From Serinibacter arcticus (GTDB lineage Bacteria; Actinomycetota; Actinomycetes; Actinomycetales; Beutenbergiaceae), in contig NZ_RHPJ01000002.1 of assembly GCF_004786095.1 (NCBI RefSeq), forward strand, positions 930,001-994,000: a stretch of DNA of 64,000 nt, read 5' to 3'. The position numbers and the translations under genes were made by a program. Below, one piece after another: positions 38,601 through 46,327 of this stretch (position 1 is its first letter; every line of letters starts with the position of its first letter). The notes under the pieces are model-generated. The model was not told the DNA's origin and did no database searches. It worked only from the letters and a program-made list of their open reading frames with translations.

Positions 38601-41600
38601 GGTGACGGGACGTACACGTTCTCGACCGACGCGCTCCCGACGGGGGCGTACGAGATCAAGGTGGTCCACGGCGTCGGCTGGGGCGAGAACTACGGCGCCG
38701 ACGGCGTCCGCGACGGCCAGAACATCCTCTTCTCCGCCACGGAGGGCTCCATCACCACCTTCAGCTACGACATCGCCACGCACCTGCTGACGATCACGGC
38801 CGAGAACCCGCCGCTCGCGGGCACCGGGACTCTGCAGGCGCACTGGGTGACGCAGGACCTGCTCGCCTGGCCCAGCACGCTCGGGGCTCCGGCCGCGGGC
38901 GCGACCTGGACGCTGCACCACTCCGCGGACGCGTCGCTCGCCGTGACCGACGGCGCCGTCACCGGGGGCGAGGCGGTGGCCCTCACGCCGGTGAGCGGTG
39001 GCCTGCCGGCCGACGTCGCGGAGCGATTCCCGGCCCTGGCCGGGTACACCGTGCTGCGGGCCGAGGGGCTCTCCCGCGCGGACGCCGCCTCGATCCTGAC
39101 CGAGCAGGTCTGGGTCACGCAGAGCAGCGGCGGTGAGCTCACGGCGGCCACCGGCGTGCAGATCCCCGGCGTGCTCGACGACCTCTACGCCGACGGCGTC
39201 GCGGACGCGAGCCTCGGCCTCGTCTTCAGCGGTGCGTCCGCCGCAGCGACGCTGTGGGCGCCGACGGCGCAGGACGCCGTGCTGCTCCGCACCCCCGCGG
39301 GGGCGGCGGCCGGCACCACCCCGACCGAGGTCGCCGCGACCCGCGACGACGCGACCGGGACCTGGACGACGGCGGCGAGCCTCGCCGTCGGCGACCTGTA
39401 CTCCTGGCGGGTGAGCGTCTACGCACCCAGCACGGGCGCCGTCGAGACCAACGAGGTGAGCGACCCGTACTCGGTCGCCCTGACGACGAACTCCACCTCC
39501 TCGGTGGTGGTCGACCTCGCGGCCGACGACCTGAAGCCGGAGCTGTGGGAGGACACGGCGGCGCCGATCGTCGACCGTCCGGTGGACCGGGCGATCTACG
39601 AGCTGCACGTGCGCGACTTCTCGATCGGTGACACCACCGTCCCGGAGGCCGAGCGCGGCACGTACAAGGCGTTCACGCGCACCGGCTCCGCGGGGATGAC
39701 GCACCTGGCCGAGCTGGCCGACGCGGGCATCAACACCGTCCACCTGCTGCCGACGTTCGACATCGCCAGCATCGAGGAGGATCGCGCCGCGCAGACGACG
39801 CCGGACTGCGACCTCGTCGCGCTCTCGGCGGCCGACCCGGCCGGCGAGGCCCAGCAGGCGTGCGTCGGTGCGCAGCGCGACACCGACGGCTACAACTGGG
39901 GCTACGACCCGTACCACTTCCTCGCACCCGAGGGCAGCTACGCGGCCGAGCCCGAGGGCGGGGCGCGCGTGGCCGAGTTCCGCGAGATGGTCGGCGGGCT
40001 GCACGCCACCGGGCTGCAGGTCGTGCTCGACCAGGTCTACAACCACACCGCCGCGTCCGGTCAGGCCGCGACGTCGGTCCTCGACCAGGTCGTGCCGGGC
40101 TACTACCACCGGCTCGACGCGAACGGCTCCGTGCAGACCTCCACGTGCTGCCAGAACATCGCCACGGAGCACGAGGTCGCCCAGAAGCTGATGGTCGACG
40201 CCGTGGTGCTGTGGGCGCGGGACTACCGCGTGGACGGCTTCCGGTTCGACCTCATGGGCCACCACAGCAGGGAGAACATGCTCGCGGTGCGCGCGGCCCT
40301 GGACGAGCTGACGCTCGCCGAGGACGGTGTGGACGGCTCGTCGGTCTACCTCTACGGCGAGGGCTGGAACTTCGGCGAGGTCGCCGACAACGCGCTGTTC
40401 GAGCAGGCCACCCAGGGTCAGCTCGGCGGCACGGGCATCGGCACCTTCAACGACCGGCTGCGCGACGGCGTGCACGGCGGCAGCCCGGTCGACGGGTCCT
40501 CGACGTTCGACCAGGGCTTCGGCACCGGGCTCGGAACCGACCCCAACGGGCGCTCGCGGACGGGTTCGGCGGAGCTCGGCGGGCTCACGGACCTGGTCAA
40601 GCTCGGGCTGGCGGGCAACCTCGCCGACTACGAGCTGACGGCGGCCTCGGGCGAGACCGTCCGGGGCGACGAGCTGGACTACCGCGGCGCGCCCGCCGGG
40701 TACGCGGTCGAGCCCGACGAGGTCATCAACTACGTCGACGCGCACGACAACGAGACGCTCTACGACATCGGCGTGCTCAAGCTGCCGGCCGACACCCCGA
40801 TGGCGGACCGCGTGCGCATGAACACGCTGTCGCTGGCCACCGTGGCGCTGTCGCAGTCGCCCTCGTTCTGGCACGCCGGGACCGAGCTGCTGCGCAGCAA
40901 GTCGCTCGACCGCGACTCCTACAACTCCGGCGACTGGTTCAACCGGATCGACTGGACCGGTCAGGACAGCACGTTCGGGTCCGGCCTGCCGGGCGCGTGG
41001 TCGAACGAGGAGAAGTGGGCCGACATGCGCCCGCTGCTCGCCGACCCCGCGCTGAAGCCGGCGCCGGCCGACATGGCCGCGTCCAACGAGCAGGCGCTCG
41101 AGCTGCTCCGGGTCCGCGGCGAGGTCGACCTGCTGCGTCTCGGATCGGGCGACCTCATCAAGGAGAAGGTCTCCTTCCCGGCGTCCGGTCCGGACGCGGC
41201 GGCCGGCACCGTGGTGATGCTCGTCGACGACACGGTCGGCGAGAGCGTCTCCGACACGCTCGACTCGGCGCTCGTGGTGTTCAACGCCTCGCCGGACGCC
41301 GTCACGTTCCCGCTGACCGACCTCGCCGGGCGCGAGTACGCGCTGACGGCGGCGCAGGCCGACGGGAGCGACGCCGTCGTGAAGGCGACGGCGTGGGACG
41401 CCGCGACCGGTGCCCTGACGGTGCCGGCGCGCAGCTACGTGGTGCTGGTGGAGGAGGCCGACGGCGTCGCCCCGGCCCCGGAGTTCACCGACGTCTCCGA
41501 GGACAACCAGTTCTTCACGGAGATCACGTGGCTCGCCGAGCGCGGCATCTCGACCGGTTGGCCGAACGCCGACGGGACGGCCGAGTACCGGCCGCTGCTG

Positions 41601-42062
41601 CCGGTGGCGCGCGACGCCATGGCGGCGTTCCTGTTCCGGCTGCTCGCACCGTCGGACTACGAGCCGCCGACGACGTCGCCGTTCGTGGACGTCGCCACGA
41701 CGAACCAGTTCTACGCGGAGATCGCGTGGTTGCACGAGTCCGGGATCTCGACGGGCTGGGCGCGGGGGGACGGGACCTTCGAGTTCCGTCCGCTGGCACC
41801 GATCGCGCGTGACGCGATGGCGGCGTTCCTCTACCGCGCGGCGGACTCGCCGGAGTTCACCCCGCCCGCGGTCTCGCCGTTCCAGGACGTGGCGCCGGGC
41901 GACCAGTTCTACGCCGAGATCGCCTGGATGAAGTCCACCGAGATCGGCCGGGGCTGGATCGGCAACGACGGCCGGGACTACTACCAGCCGCTCAACCCGG
42001 TCGCGCGCGACGCGATGGCCGCGTTCCTGTTCCGGTTCTACGACAAGGGGTTCGCCGGGTAG
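35658..42062 (+). CDS. giant secreted amylopullulanase with X25, two GH13 and SLH domains
   Basis: An about 2134-residue exported starch- and pullulan-degrading enzyme. The signal peptide is at 1-40. X25-type domains occur at about 59-150, 850-945 and 950-1050 (GNLQSELGCAADW, GSHNSEMGCAADW, GNLQSELGCTADW). The first GH13 domain (about 175-640) has nucleophile D436 in DGFRIDTVKH, acid/base E470 in MFGEVYD and D540 in GNHD, so alpha-amylase-like. The second (about 1300-1860) is pullulanase type I: YNWGYDPYHF, D1531 in DGFRFDLMGHH, E1568 in GEGWNFG, D1697 in DAHDNE. SLH-like repeats end the protein (1943-2134). It should cleave alpha-1,4 and alpha-1,6 bonds at the cell surface. GTG 35658 is preferred over GTG 35649 on spacing from AACAGG; neither is certain. 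Confidence 0.93.
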   Translation: MRVTRSTPSRGRRRGIGSALAASLLLSGAAGFAGTTVAAAAPGDSAAAAPAPAAAAADDRTFTLVGNLQSELGCAADWDPTCADTVLAATDVPGVYSADIELPAGEWEYKVTVNGSFDESYGREGGADNAPLTVAGTTTLRVTFDDTTKRIGLTPLDLAGEYTEADDALVSAPVRQPGAEEVFYFVMTDRFANGDTSNDTAGIAGGRLDHGFDPTDKGFYQGGDIAGLHENLDYIEDLGTTAIWLTPSFENRPVQGTGADASAGYHGYWITDFTQIDPHLGTNAELEALIDDAHERDIKVYFDIITNHTADVIDYAEGEYSYVDAATSPYTDAAGEVFDPADYAGTDDFPALDPATSFPYTPVLAGANADAKTPDWLNDPTLYHNRGNSTWSGESVTFGDFDGLDDLMTEHPQVVDGMVDVYDAWVDLGIDGFRIDTVKHVNTEFWDVFTQAVSEHATAQGRPDFFMFGEVYDADPKLLSPYVRNTDMDSVLDFYFQQQAISFSAGNAPSTLAALFAGDDYYTTPTTSASALPTFLGNHDMGRAAYYLRQTDDPLQRTQLAHELMFLTRGQPVVYYGDEQGFVGDGDLGGKDKDARQSLFATQVPEFAEQNLVTGEVAGSVDRYDTDAPLYTAIADLSQLRTTTPALSDGAQIERLVDATNGVYAFSRVDRDERIEHLVVTNNAATARTVFVPALTSDAAFTPLFGETVATSSDADGLVSVSVPARSAVVLVADEEVSTPAEVSDVALTAPSAGAAIDGVAPVAVAVDDSWRETSFAWRVVGDDAWTALGTAEDTTPRVFHTTDGLADGTLVEYRAVTVDASGATSAASTFASVGTDVTTAAPTEPEQPTYDMVTVPGSHNSEMGCAADWQPDCADAALTLRPDGIWAGTFDLPAGDYEYKVAVNGSWDVNFGVGGVPGGGNALYTHAGGEITFYFDPVSKQFSNTSQGPIVSLAGNLQSELGCTADWMPGELCAWLTDSDGDGTYTFSTDALPTGAYEIKVVHGVGWGENYGADGVRDGQNILFSATEGSITTFSYDIATHLLTITAENPPLAGTGTLQAHWVTQDLLAWPSTLGAPAAGATWTLHHSADASLAVTDGAVTGGEAVALTPVSGGLPADVAERFPALAGYTVLRAEGLSRADAASILTEQVWVTQSSGGELTAATGVQIPGVLDDLYADGVADASLGLVFSGASAAATLWAPTAQDAVLLRTPAGAAAGTTPTEVAATRDDATGTWTTAASLAVGDLYSWRVSVYAPSTGAVETNEVSDPYSVALTTNSTSSVVVDLAADDLKPELWEDTAAPIVDRPVDRAIYELHVRDFSIGDTTVPEAERGTYKAFTRTGSAGMTHLAELADAGINTVHLLPTFDIASIEEDRAAQTTPDCDLVALSAADPAGEAQQACVGAQRDTDGYNWGYDPYHFLAPEGSYAAEPEGGARVAEFREMVGGLHATGLQVVLDQVYNHTAASGQAATSVLDQVVPGYYHRLDANGSVQTSTCCQNIATEHEVAQKLMVDAVVLWARDYRVDGFRFDLMGHHSRENMLAVRAALDELTLAEDGVDGSSVYLYGEGWNFGEVADNALFEQATQGQLGGTGIGTFNDRLRDGVHGGSPVDGSSTFDQGFGTGLGTDPNGRSRTGSAELGGLTDLVKLGLAGNLADYELTAASGETVRGDELDYRGAPAGYAVEPDEVINYVDAHDNETLYDIGVLKLPADTPMADRVRMNTLSLATVALSQSPSFWHAGTELLRSKSLDRDSYNSGDWFNRIDWTGQDSTFGSGLPGAWSNEEKWADMRPLLADPALKPAPADMAASNEQALELLRVRGEVDLLRLGSGDLIKEKVSFPASGPDAAAGTVVMLVDDTVGESVSDTLDSALVVFNASPDAVTFPLTDLAGREYALTAAQADGSDAVVKATAWDAATGALTVPARSYVVLVEEADGVAPAPEFTDVSEDNQFFTEITWLAERGISTGWPNADGTAEYRPLLPVARDAMAAFLFRLLAPSDYEPPTTSPFVDVATTNQFYAEIAWLHESGISTGWARGDGTFEFRPLAPIARDAMAAFLYRAADSPEFTPPAVSPFQDVAPGDQFYAEIAWMKSTEIGRGWIGNDGRDYYQPLNPVARDAMAAFLFRFYDKGFAG

Positions 42063-42080
42063 CCCCGCCCCACCACCCGC

Positions 42081-42135
42081 CGAGAATGCGCTCCGCTGCT
42101 GTATCCGCGCGATACAGCAGCGGGGCGCATTCTCG
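42081..42135. repeat. hairpin 1 of a triple cluster, 25-bp stem
   Basis: Arms 42081-42105 and 42111-42135 pair over 25 bp with one wobble and a 5-base loop. The arms begin CGAGAATGCGC and reach TGCTGTATC at the loop. It lies 19 bases after the amylopullulanase stop, between convergent genes. Confidence 0.9.
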
Positions 42136-42150
42136 CTTCGGGTGCGGCTC

Positions 42151-42209
42151 GTCGACCATGCGTGTGGGTGCTGTATCCGGGCGATACAGCAGCCGAGCGC
42201 ATCGTCGAC
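42151..42209. repeat. hairpin 2 of the triple cluster
   Basis: Arms 42151-42177 and 42183-42209 pair at 22 of 27 positions with a 5-base loop. The loop-proximal sequence TGCTGTATC/GATACAGCA is the same as in hairpin 1, while the outer ends GTCGAC differ. Confidence 0.85.
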
Positions 42210-42285
42210 AGGAGGTGGGGTGGCGGGAGAGGCGCGACGGGGCCCGCACCCGGGGCCCCGGAACCCCGCACCCCGCACCACCCGC

Positions 42286-42340
42286 CGAGAACGCCCCTCG
42301 CTGCTCGAGACGGACGTTCGAGCCGCCTGGGGCGTTCTCG
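42286..42340. repeat. hairpin 3 of the triple cluster
   Basis: A perfect 12-bp outer stem CGAGAACGCCCC/GGGGCGTTCTCG (42286-42297 with 42329-42340) encloses a 6-bp inner stem (42303-42308 with 42318-42323). Its left flank CACCACCCGCCGAGAA is repeated from hairpin 1. No coding gene is evident in 42063-42379. Confidence 0.85.
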
Positions 42341-42379
42341 CCCCGGTCGGGCAGTGCGTGCGCGGGGCGACGTGCTGGG

Positions 42380-43315
42380 TCAGGCGCGGAGGGCGGTGAT
42401 CTCCGCGCTCAGGTTGGTTCGTGCCTGGTCCTCCCAGCGGCGGCGGCCGGCCGTCGTGTGGAACAGGGGTCCCCCGAGCAGCTGCTCGAGGACGGCGGCG
42501 CGGGCCGGTCGGAAGACGTCGGTGGGGACGTGGGCGTACTCGACGCGGATCGCGGCCGCGTAGTCGGCGTAGCGCGCGGGGGACTGGCCGAGCACGGCGA
42601 GATCGGCGTCGCACAGCAGCGCACCGACGGCGTCGCCCGCCTCGGGTCGGTGCGTGGCGGTGAGGAGCACGAGGCGGACGACGTCGTCGCGCACCTCGGT
42701 CGCGACCCGTCCGGTCAGTGCGTGGCGGGCGAGGTCGGCCGACGCCTGCTCGTCCGTGACACCGCGGGGGAGCGGGCCGTCGTGACGACGCCCCGAGGAG
42801 TGCACAGCGTCGTGGAACCACGCGGCGAGCCAGGCGCGGCGAGACTGCTCCGGCGTGACGCCGTCGGCGGCCAGGAGGTCGACGGAGTCGAGCACCTCGC
42901 GCAGGTGCGTGCGGCCGTGGTGGAGGCGGCCCTTCTCGCCCCACCGTGCCAGCAGGTCCTCCCCGACGGCGGTCCACGCGTCCGCCGTCGGCCCGCCCAA
43001 CCCGCCCGGCGCCAGCGCTGCCCACGCCGCGCGGAGGTCCTCGACCTGGCCGATGCGCTCGCGCTCCGTGCGGCGCAGCCCGGAGGCGCGCAGTCGCCGC
43101 ACGAGCGTGCCGGCGTCGACGGCCAGCGCCCCCCGGTCCCGGAGCTCGGCGTGACGCGAGGCCGGGACGTCGTAGTGGTCGAGGTCGAACGAGCGGGCGG
43201 GGAGCCCGGCGTCGGCGGCGAAGGTGTGCAGCTCGGCGAGCGAGTGGTCGGAGACCAGGTGGGACCAGAGCGTGCCGTGCGCCGGCCACAGCGGGGGATC
43301 GACGAGCACGGCCAC
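42380..43315 (-). CDS. DUF4031 fused to HD-type phosphohydrolase domain
   Basis: A 311-residue two-domain protein. Residues 1-82 are DUF4031 (VLVDPPLWPAHGTLWSHLVSD, RSFDLDHYDVP). Residues 85-311 are a predicted metal-dependent HD phosphohydrolase with LHHGRTHL, H168-D169 in AWFHDAVH, and a later D in LCDADLAVLG, the usual metal ligands. Substrates of such HD proteins are often nucleotides, but here unknown. The GTG at 43315 has a TAGTCT -10 six bases upstream, so it appears leaderless. The HD part is clearly paralogous to the protein at 43752-44636, and a WXG100 gene lies between them. Confidence 0.85.
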   Translation of the reverse strand: MAVLVDPPLWPAHGTLWSHLVSDHSLAELHTFAADAGLPARSFDLDHYDVPASRHAELRDRGALAVDAGTLVRRLRASGLRRTERERIGQVEDLRAAWAALAPGGLGGPTADAWTAVGEDLLARWGEKGRLHHGRTHLREVLDSVDLLAADGVTPEQSRRAWLAAWFHDAVHSSGRRHDGPLPRGVTDEQASADLARHALTGRVATEVRDDVVRLVLLTATHRPEAGDAVGALLCDADLAVLGQSPARYADYAAAIRVEYAHVPTDVFRPARAAVLEQLLGGPLFHTTAGRRRWEDQARTNLSAEITALRA

Positions 43316-43321
43316 CGACCG

Positions 43322-43327
43322 AGACTA
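43322..43327 (-). promoter_or_regulatory. -10 element of the leaderless DUF4031-HD gene
   Basis: TAGTCT on the minus strand ends six bases before the GTG at 43315. Confidence 0.55.
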
Positions 43328-43390
43328 GCCCGCGCCGGGCTGCCCGGCCGCCGACCGCCGTCGGGCGACCGCGCCGGTCGGACCCGCCGG

Positions 43391-43684
43391 TCAGACGGCC
43401 GTGAACAGCCGCGTCGCGCTGGCCTCGGTGTCGGTGTACTGCCGGGCGGCGTTGTCGAGCGCGAGGGCGATCGCGTCGAGGTTCGCCTCGACCTGGGCCT
43501 GCGTGGCACGCCACTGGGACGCGAGCGTCGCGAACTGGGCCGAGGCGGCACCCTGCCACGTCGACTCGAGCGACGTCAGGTGGGACATCATCGCCGCGAC
43601 CTCGGTCGAGATCGTCACACCGGAGGTGCGGGTGGAGCGGGCGGCCGTGGCCACGGCCTCGGCGTCGACACGGAAGCTGGTCAT
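43391..43684 (-). CDS. WXG100 (ESAT-6-like) family protein
   Basis: A 97-residue helical-hairpin protein of the type VII secretion substrate family. The central turn motif is W43-Q44-G45 in STWQGAAS, with the second helix containing LASQWRATQAQVEANLDAIALALDNAARQY. The length of about 100 residues is typical. No second WXG100 gene, EccC ATPase or other ESX component lies nearby, so it is an orphan. It lies 66 bases after the start region of the upstream HD gene and 75 bases before the DUF4031-HD gene. Confidence 0.9.
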   Translation of the reverse strand: MTSFRVDAEAVATAARSTRTSGVTISTEVAAMMSHLTSLESTWQGAASAQFATLASQWRATQAQVEANLDAIALALDNAARQYTDTEASATRLFTAV

Positions 43685-43751
43685 CGAATCTCCTCGAACC
43701 GGCGCGATCGCCGCGGCCGTGCCGGCCGCGGAGGCGTCGTCGTGCCCGAGG

Positions 43752-44636
43752 CTACGAACGCGGGTCGGGGCGCGGGGAACGACCCAGGGTCGAGGTGTAG
43801 CCGCGCGCGGCGCGCGGGTCGGGGGACAGCGCGTCGCGGCGCAGGCGTGCCGCTTCGGCCACGTCCGTCACGTCCACCGGAGCGCCGGCCTCGGGGCCAC
43901 CGGCGGCCGGGTCGGCGTCCGGACCCTGCGACGCCGCCTCGACCCGCTCGAGCTCGACCGTCAGGCGGGACAGCTCGGCCGCGATGTTCTCGCGCGCCGG
44001 CTCCTCCCACTGCCGCCCCATCGGGGAGCAGAAGATCTTCGGGCGGTCGGTCAGCTTCCGCAGGATCGCGATGCGCGCCTCGAGGTAGTCCTCGGCGGGG
44101 ATGTGGGCGTACTCGGCCCGGATGTTCTTGCGATACGCGGCGTACTTCTGGGGCTCGCACGCGAGGCCGGCGAGGTCGGCGTCGCTCAGCGCCTGGGCGT
44201 CGACGTCGACCGTGGAGGCCGAGTGGCGGTGGATCTGCGCGATCATGGCGGCGATCCGCTCGACGATCGTCGGGGAGATGCCCAGCTCCGGCAGCTCCCG
44301 GCGAGCGCGCTCCGCGCTCGCCATCGTGTCCTCGCCGCCCTTGTGCGCGTAGGACGCCCGCGCCAGAGCGGTGAACTCGGCGCCGTGGTACCAGCCGGCG
44401 ATGCGCACGACGTCGGGGTCGTGCGTCTCCTCGGCGAGCTGGTCGATGCTGGCGAGCACGTCCACGAGGTGCTTGATCGCGTGGTGGAAGCGGTCGGGGC
44501 TGGACCAGCTGGCCACCAGACCCTCGGCGACGGACTCGATCAGGTGCGTGGGAGCGTCGGCGCCGATGGCCCTGGCGCTTCGGGTGAAGGCGGGCACGAG
44601 CCACTGCGGAGCTTCGATGAAGCCCATCTCAGGCAT
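43752..44636 (-). CDS. HD-superfamily protein with altered HD motif
   Basis: A 294-residue protein paralogous to the HD domain of the DUF4031 fusion: FHHAIKHL, AGWYHGAEF, LSDADLAGLACEPQKYAAY and RAEYAHIPAEDYLEAR align with the neighbour. The central HD dyad is H84-G85 here instead of His-Asp, removing a metal ligand, so catalysis may be altered or lost. Residues 230-294 form an extra acidic then basic disordered tail. A second ATG at residue 4 is an alternative start. The role is unknown. Confidence 0.8.
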   Translation of the reverse strand: MPEMGFIEAPQWLVPAFTRSARAIGADAPTHLIESVAEGLVASWSSPDRFHHAIKHLVDVLASIDQLAEETHDPDVVRIAGWYHGAEFTALARASYAHKGGEDTMASAERARRELPELGISPTIVERIAAMIAQIHRHSASTVDVDAQALSDADLAGLACEPQKYAAYRKNIRAEYAHIPAEDYLEARIAILRKLTDRPKIFCSPMGRQWEEPARENIAAELSRLTVELERVEAASQGPDADPAAGGPEAGAPVDVTDVAEAARLRRDALSPDPRAARGYTSTLGRSPRPDPRS

Positions 44637-44755
44637 CCAGTTCTGTTCTGTGTCGGATCACGAGCGGGAGCCATCGTAGCCCCGAACGTAGGCGCCTCAG
44701 GGCACGGGTCGCCGAGGTCCGAAGAGCGACGGGTCGGGGGGAGGAGGCGGCCGCC

Positions 44756-46327
44756 TCAGCGTGGGACGGGGCCGAACTCGCCCGCCACGTGCTGCCCGGC
44801 CGGCGCGCCGCCGTCGTCAGCCCCCGCACCGGGGTCGTCCACCTCGACGGCGGGCAGCCACACCTGCATCGTCGCCCCGCCCCCCGGCGTCTCGACGCAC
44901 CGCACCCAGCCGCCCAGCGCCGTCGTCATCGCCGAGACGATCGACAGCCCGAGCCCGGACCCGCCGGCGTCGCGGGAACGTCCGGCGTCCAGTCGGGCGA
45001 ACCGCTCGAAGATGCGCGTCCGGTCCTCGGCGGGCACACCGGGCCCGTGGTCGACCACCGACATCAGCACGCCGTCCTCGGAGTCGGTCGCCACCAGCTC
45101 CACCGGCGATCCCTCCGGCGTGTAGGCGGCGGCGTTGCCGACGAGGTTGGTCAGCACCTGGCGCAGCGCCCCGTCGTCCGCCGCCACGGCTCGCAGCCCA
45201 GCGCCGAACCCGGCACCGAACCCAGCCCCAGCAGAACCCGCCACCACCGTCACCCGCCGCGTCGGATCCAGCACCCGCAGGTCCCGCGCCGCATCCTCGA
45301 GGTGCACCCGCACGTCGAGCGGTTCGATCGTCATCGGTGCGCCCTCGTCGAGCCGCGCGAGCGAGAGCAGGTCCGTGACCAGCGCCGTCATCCGCACCGA
45401 CGACGCCTCGATCCGCGCCATCACGCCCGGCACCTCGTCGGCCGGGATGCCGCCGATCCGGTACAGCTCGGTGTACCCGGTCACGGTCGCCAGCGGCGTG
45501 CGCAGCTCGTGGCTCGCATCGCCGACGAACGCCTTCATCCGGTTCTCGCTCGCCTGCCGCGCCGTGAAGGAGGACTCCACCTGCCCGAGCATCGTGTTGA
45601 GGGAGGCCGCGAGCGAGCCGACCTCGGTGCTCGCCGGTGCCTCGTCCACGCGCAGGGTGAGGTCGCCAGCGGCGATGCTCGCCGCCGTCGCCTCGATGCG
45701 GCGCAGCGGCCGCAGGCTCGAGCGGACGACGGCGTAGGTCGCGATCGCGGTCAGCGCCAGCACACCGCCGCCGACGGCGATGAGCGCACCCGCCATCATC
45801 CCCATCGTCGCGTTGACGGCCGTGAGGGGCAGGGCGACGGCGGCCGTGCCCGTCACCGTCCCGTAGTCGTTGGTCAGGGGGGCGACGATCACGCGCCACG
45901 ACACCCCGTCGGTGCCACCGACGGCGAAGGGTTTGCCGGCGCGCTCGGACACGGCGTCGACGTCGAGCCCCGCCAGGGTCGGCCCGCCGAGCTCGGCCGC
46001 CGCGGCCTCACCGCCGGGTGAGGGCAGGACCACGCAGTCGTTCCGCACGCACCGCTGGACCTCCTCGCCGTCGGGCGTCGCGATCACGACGGCGTAGTCC
46101 GTCGGCAGGGTGGAGTTCCTCGCGCTCCCGAGCCCCTGGGCGTCCGAGAACGCCGCGGTCACGATGTCCTGCGCGGCGCTGCCCAGCTGGCGGTCCACCT
46201 CGCGCACGAGCGAGGACTTCAGCAGCGTGAGCGCGAGCCCGCCCACCGCCACCAGGGCGAAGGTCAGCAGGATCGAGAACAGCACCACCAGCCGTGCGCG
46301 CAGCGGCAGCTGGCGCCAGGCCGTCAC
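44756..46327 (-). CDS. sensor histidine kinase (OmpR-type partner)
   Basis: A 523-residue two-component sensor. It has two membrane helices (about 11-36 and 172-200) flanking an extracytoplasmic sensor region with two cysteines in RCVRNDCVV, a HAMP domain (about 200-255), a HisKA domain with phospho-acceptor H273 in DASHELRTPL, and an HATPase_c domain with the N, G1 and G2 boxes (NLVGNAAAYT, VDHGPGVP, GSGLGLSI). A GAGFGAGFGAG insertion lies inside the ATPase domain. The GTG start overlaps the stop of the response regulator by four bases (46324-46327), so the pair is coupled. The stimulus is unknown. Confidence 0.93.
   Translation of the reverse strand: MTAWRQLPLRARLVVLFSILLTFALVAVGGLALTLLKSSLVREVDRQLGSAAQDIVTAAFSDAQGLGSARNSTLPTDYAVVIATPDGEEVQRCVRNDCVVLPSPGGEAAAAELGGPTLAGLDVDAVSERAGKPFAVGGTDGVSWRVIVAPLTNDYGTVTGTAAVALPLTAVNATMGMMAGALIAVGGGVLALTAIATYAVVRSSLRPLRRIEATAASIAAGDLTLRVDEAPASTEVGSLAASLNTMLGQVESSFTARQASENRMKAFVGDASHELRTPLATVTGYTELYRIGGIPADEVPGVMARIEASSVRMTALVTDLLSLARLDEGAPMTIEPLDVRVHLEDAARDLRVLDPTRRVTVVAGSAGAGFGAGFGAGLRAVAADDGALRQVLTNLVGNAAAYTPEGSPVELVATDSEDGVLMSVVDHGPGVPAEDRTRIFERFARLDAGRSRDAGGSGLGLSIVSAMTTALGGWVRCVETPGGGATMQVWLPAVEVDDPGAGADDGGAPAGQHVAGEFGPVPR

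Noticed and set aside
35502-43559. A minus-strand open frame of over 2600 codons opposite the amylopullulanase
   Set aside because: Same reasoning: no recognisable domain and it crosses several hairpins and real genes. High third-position GC suppresses stop codons on the opposite strand.
44744-44757. 14-bp perfect palindrome GAGGCGGCCGCCTC over the kinase stop codon
   Set aside because: Short palindromes of only G and C are expected often at this base composition, and there is no second copy with context here.
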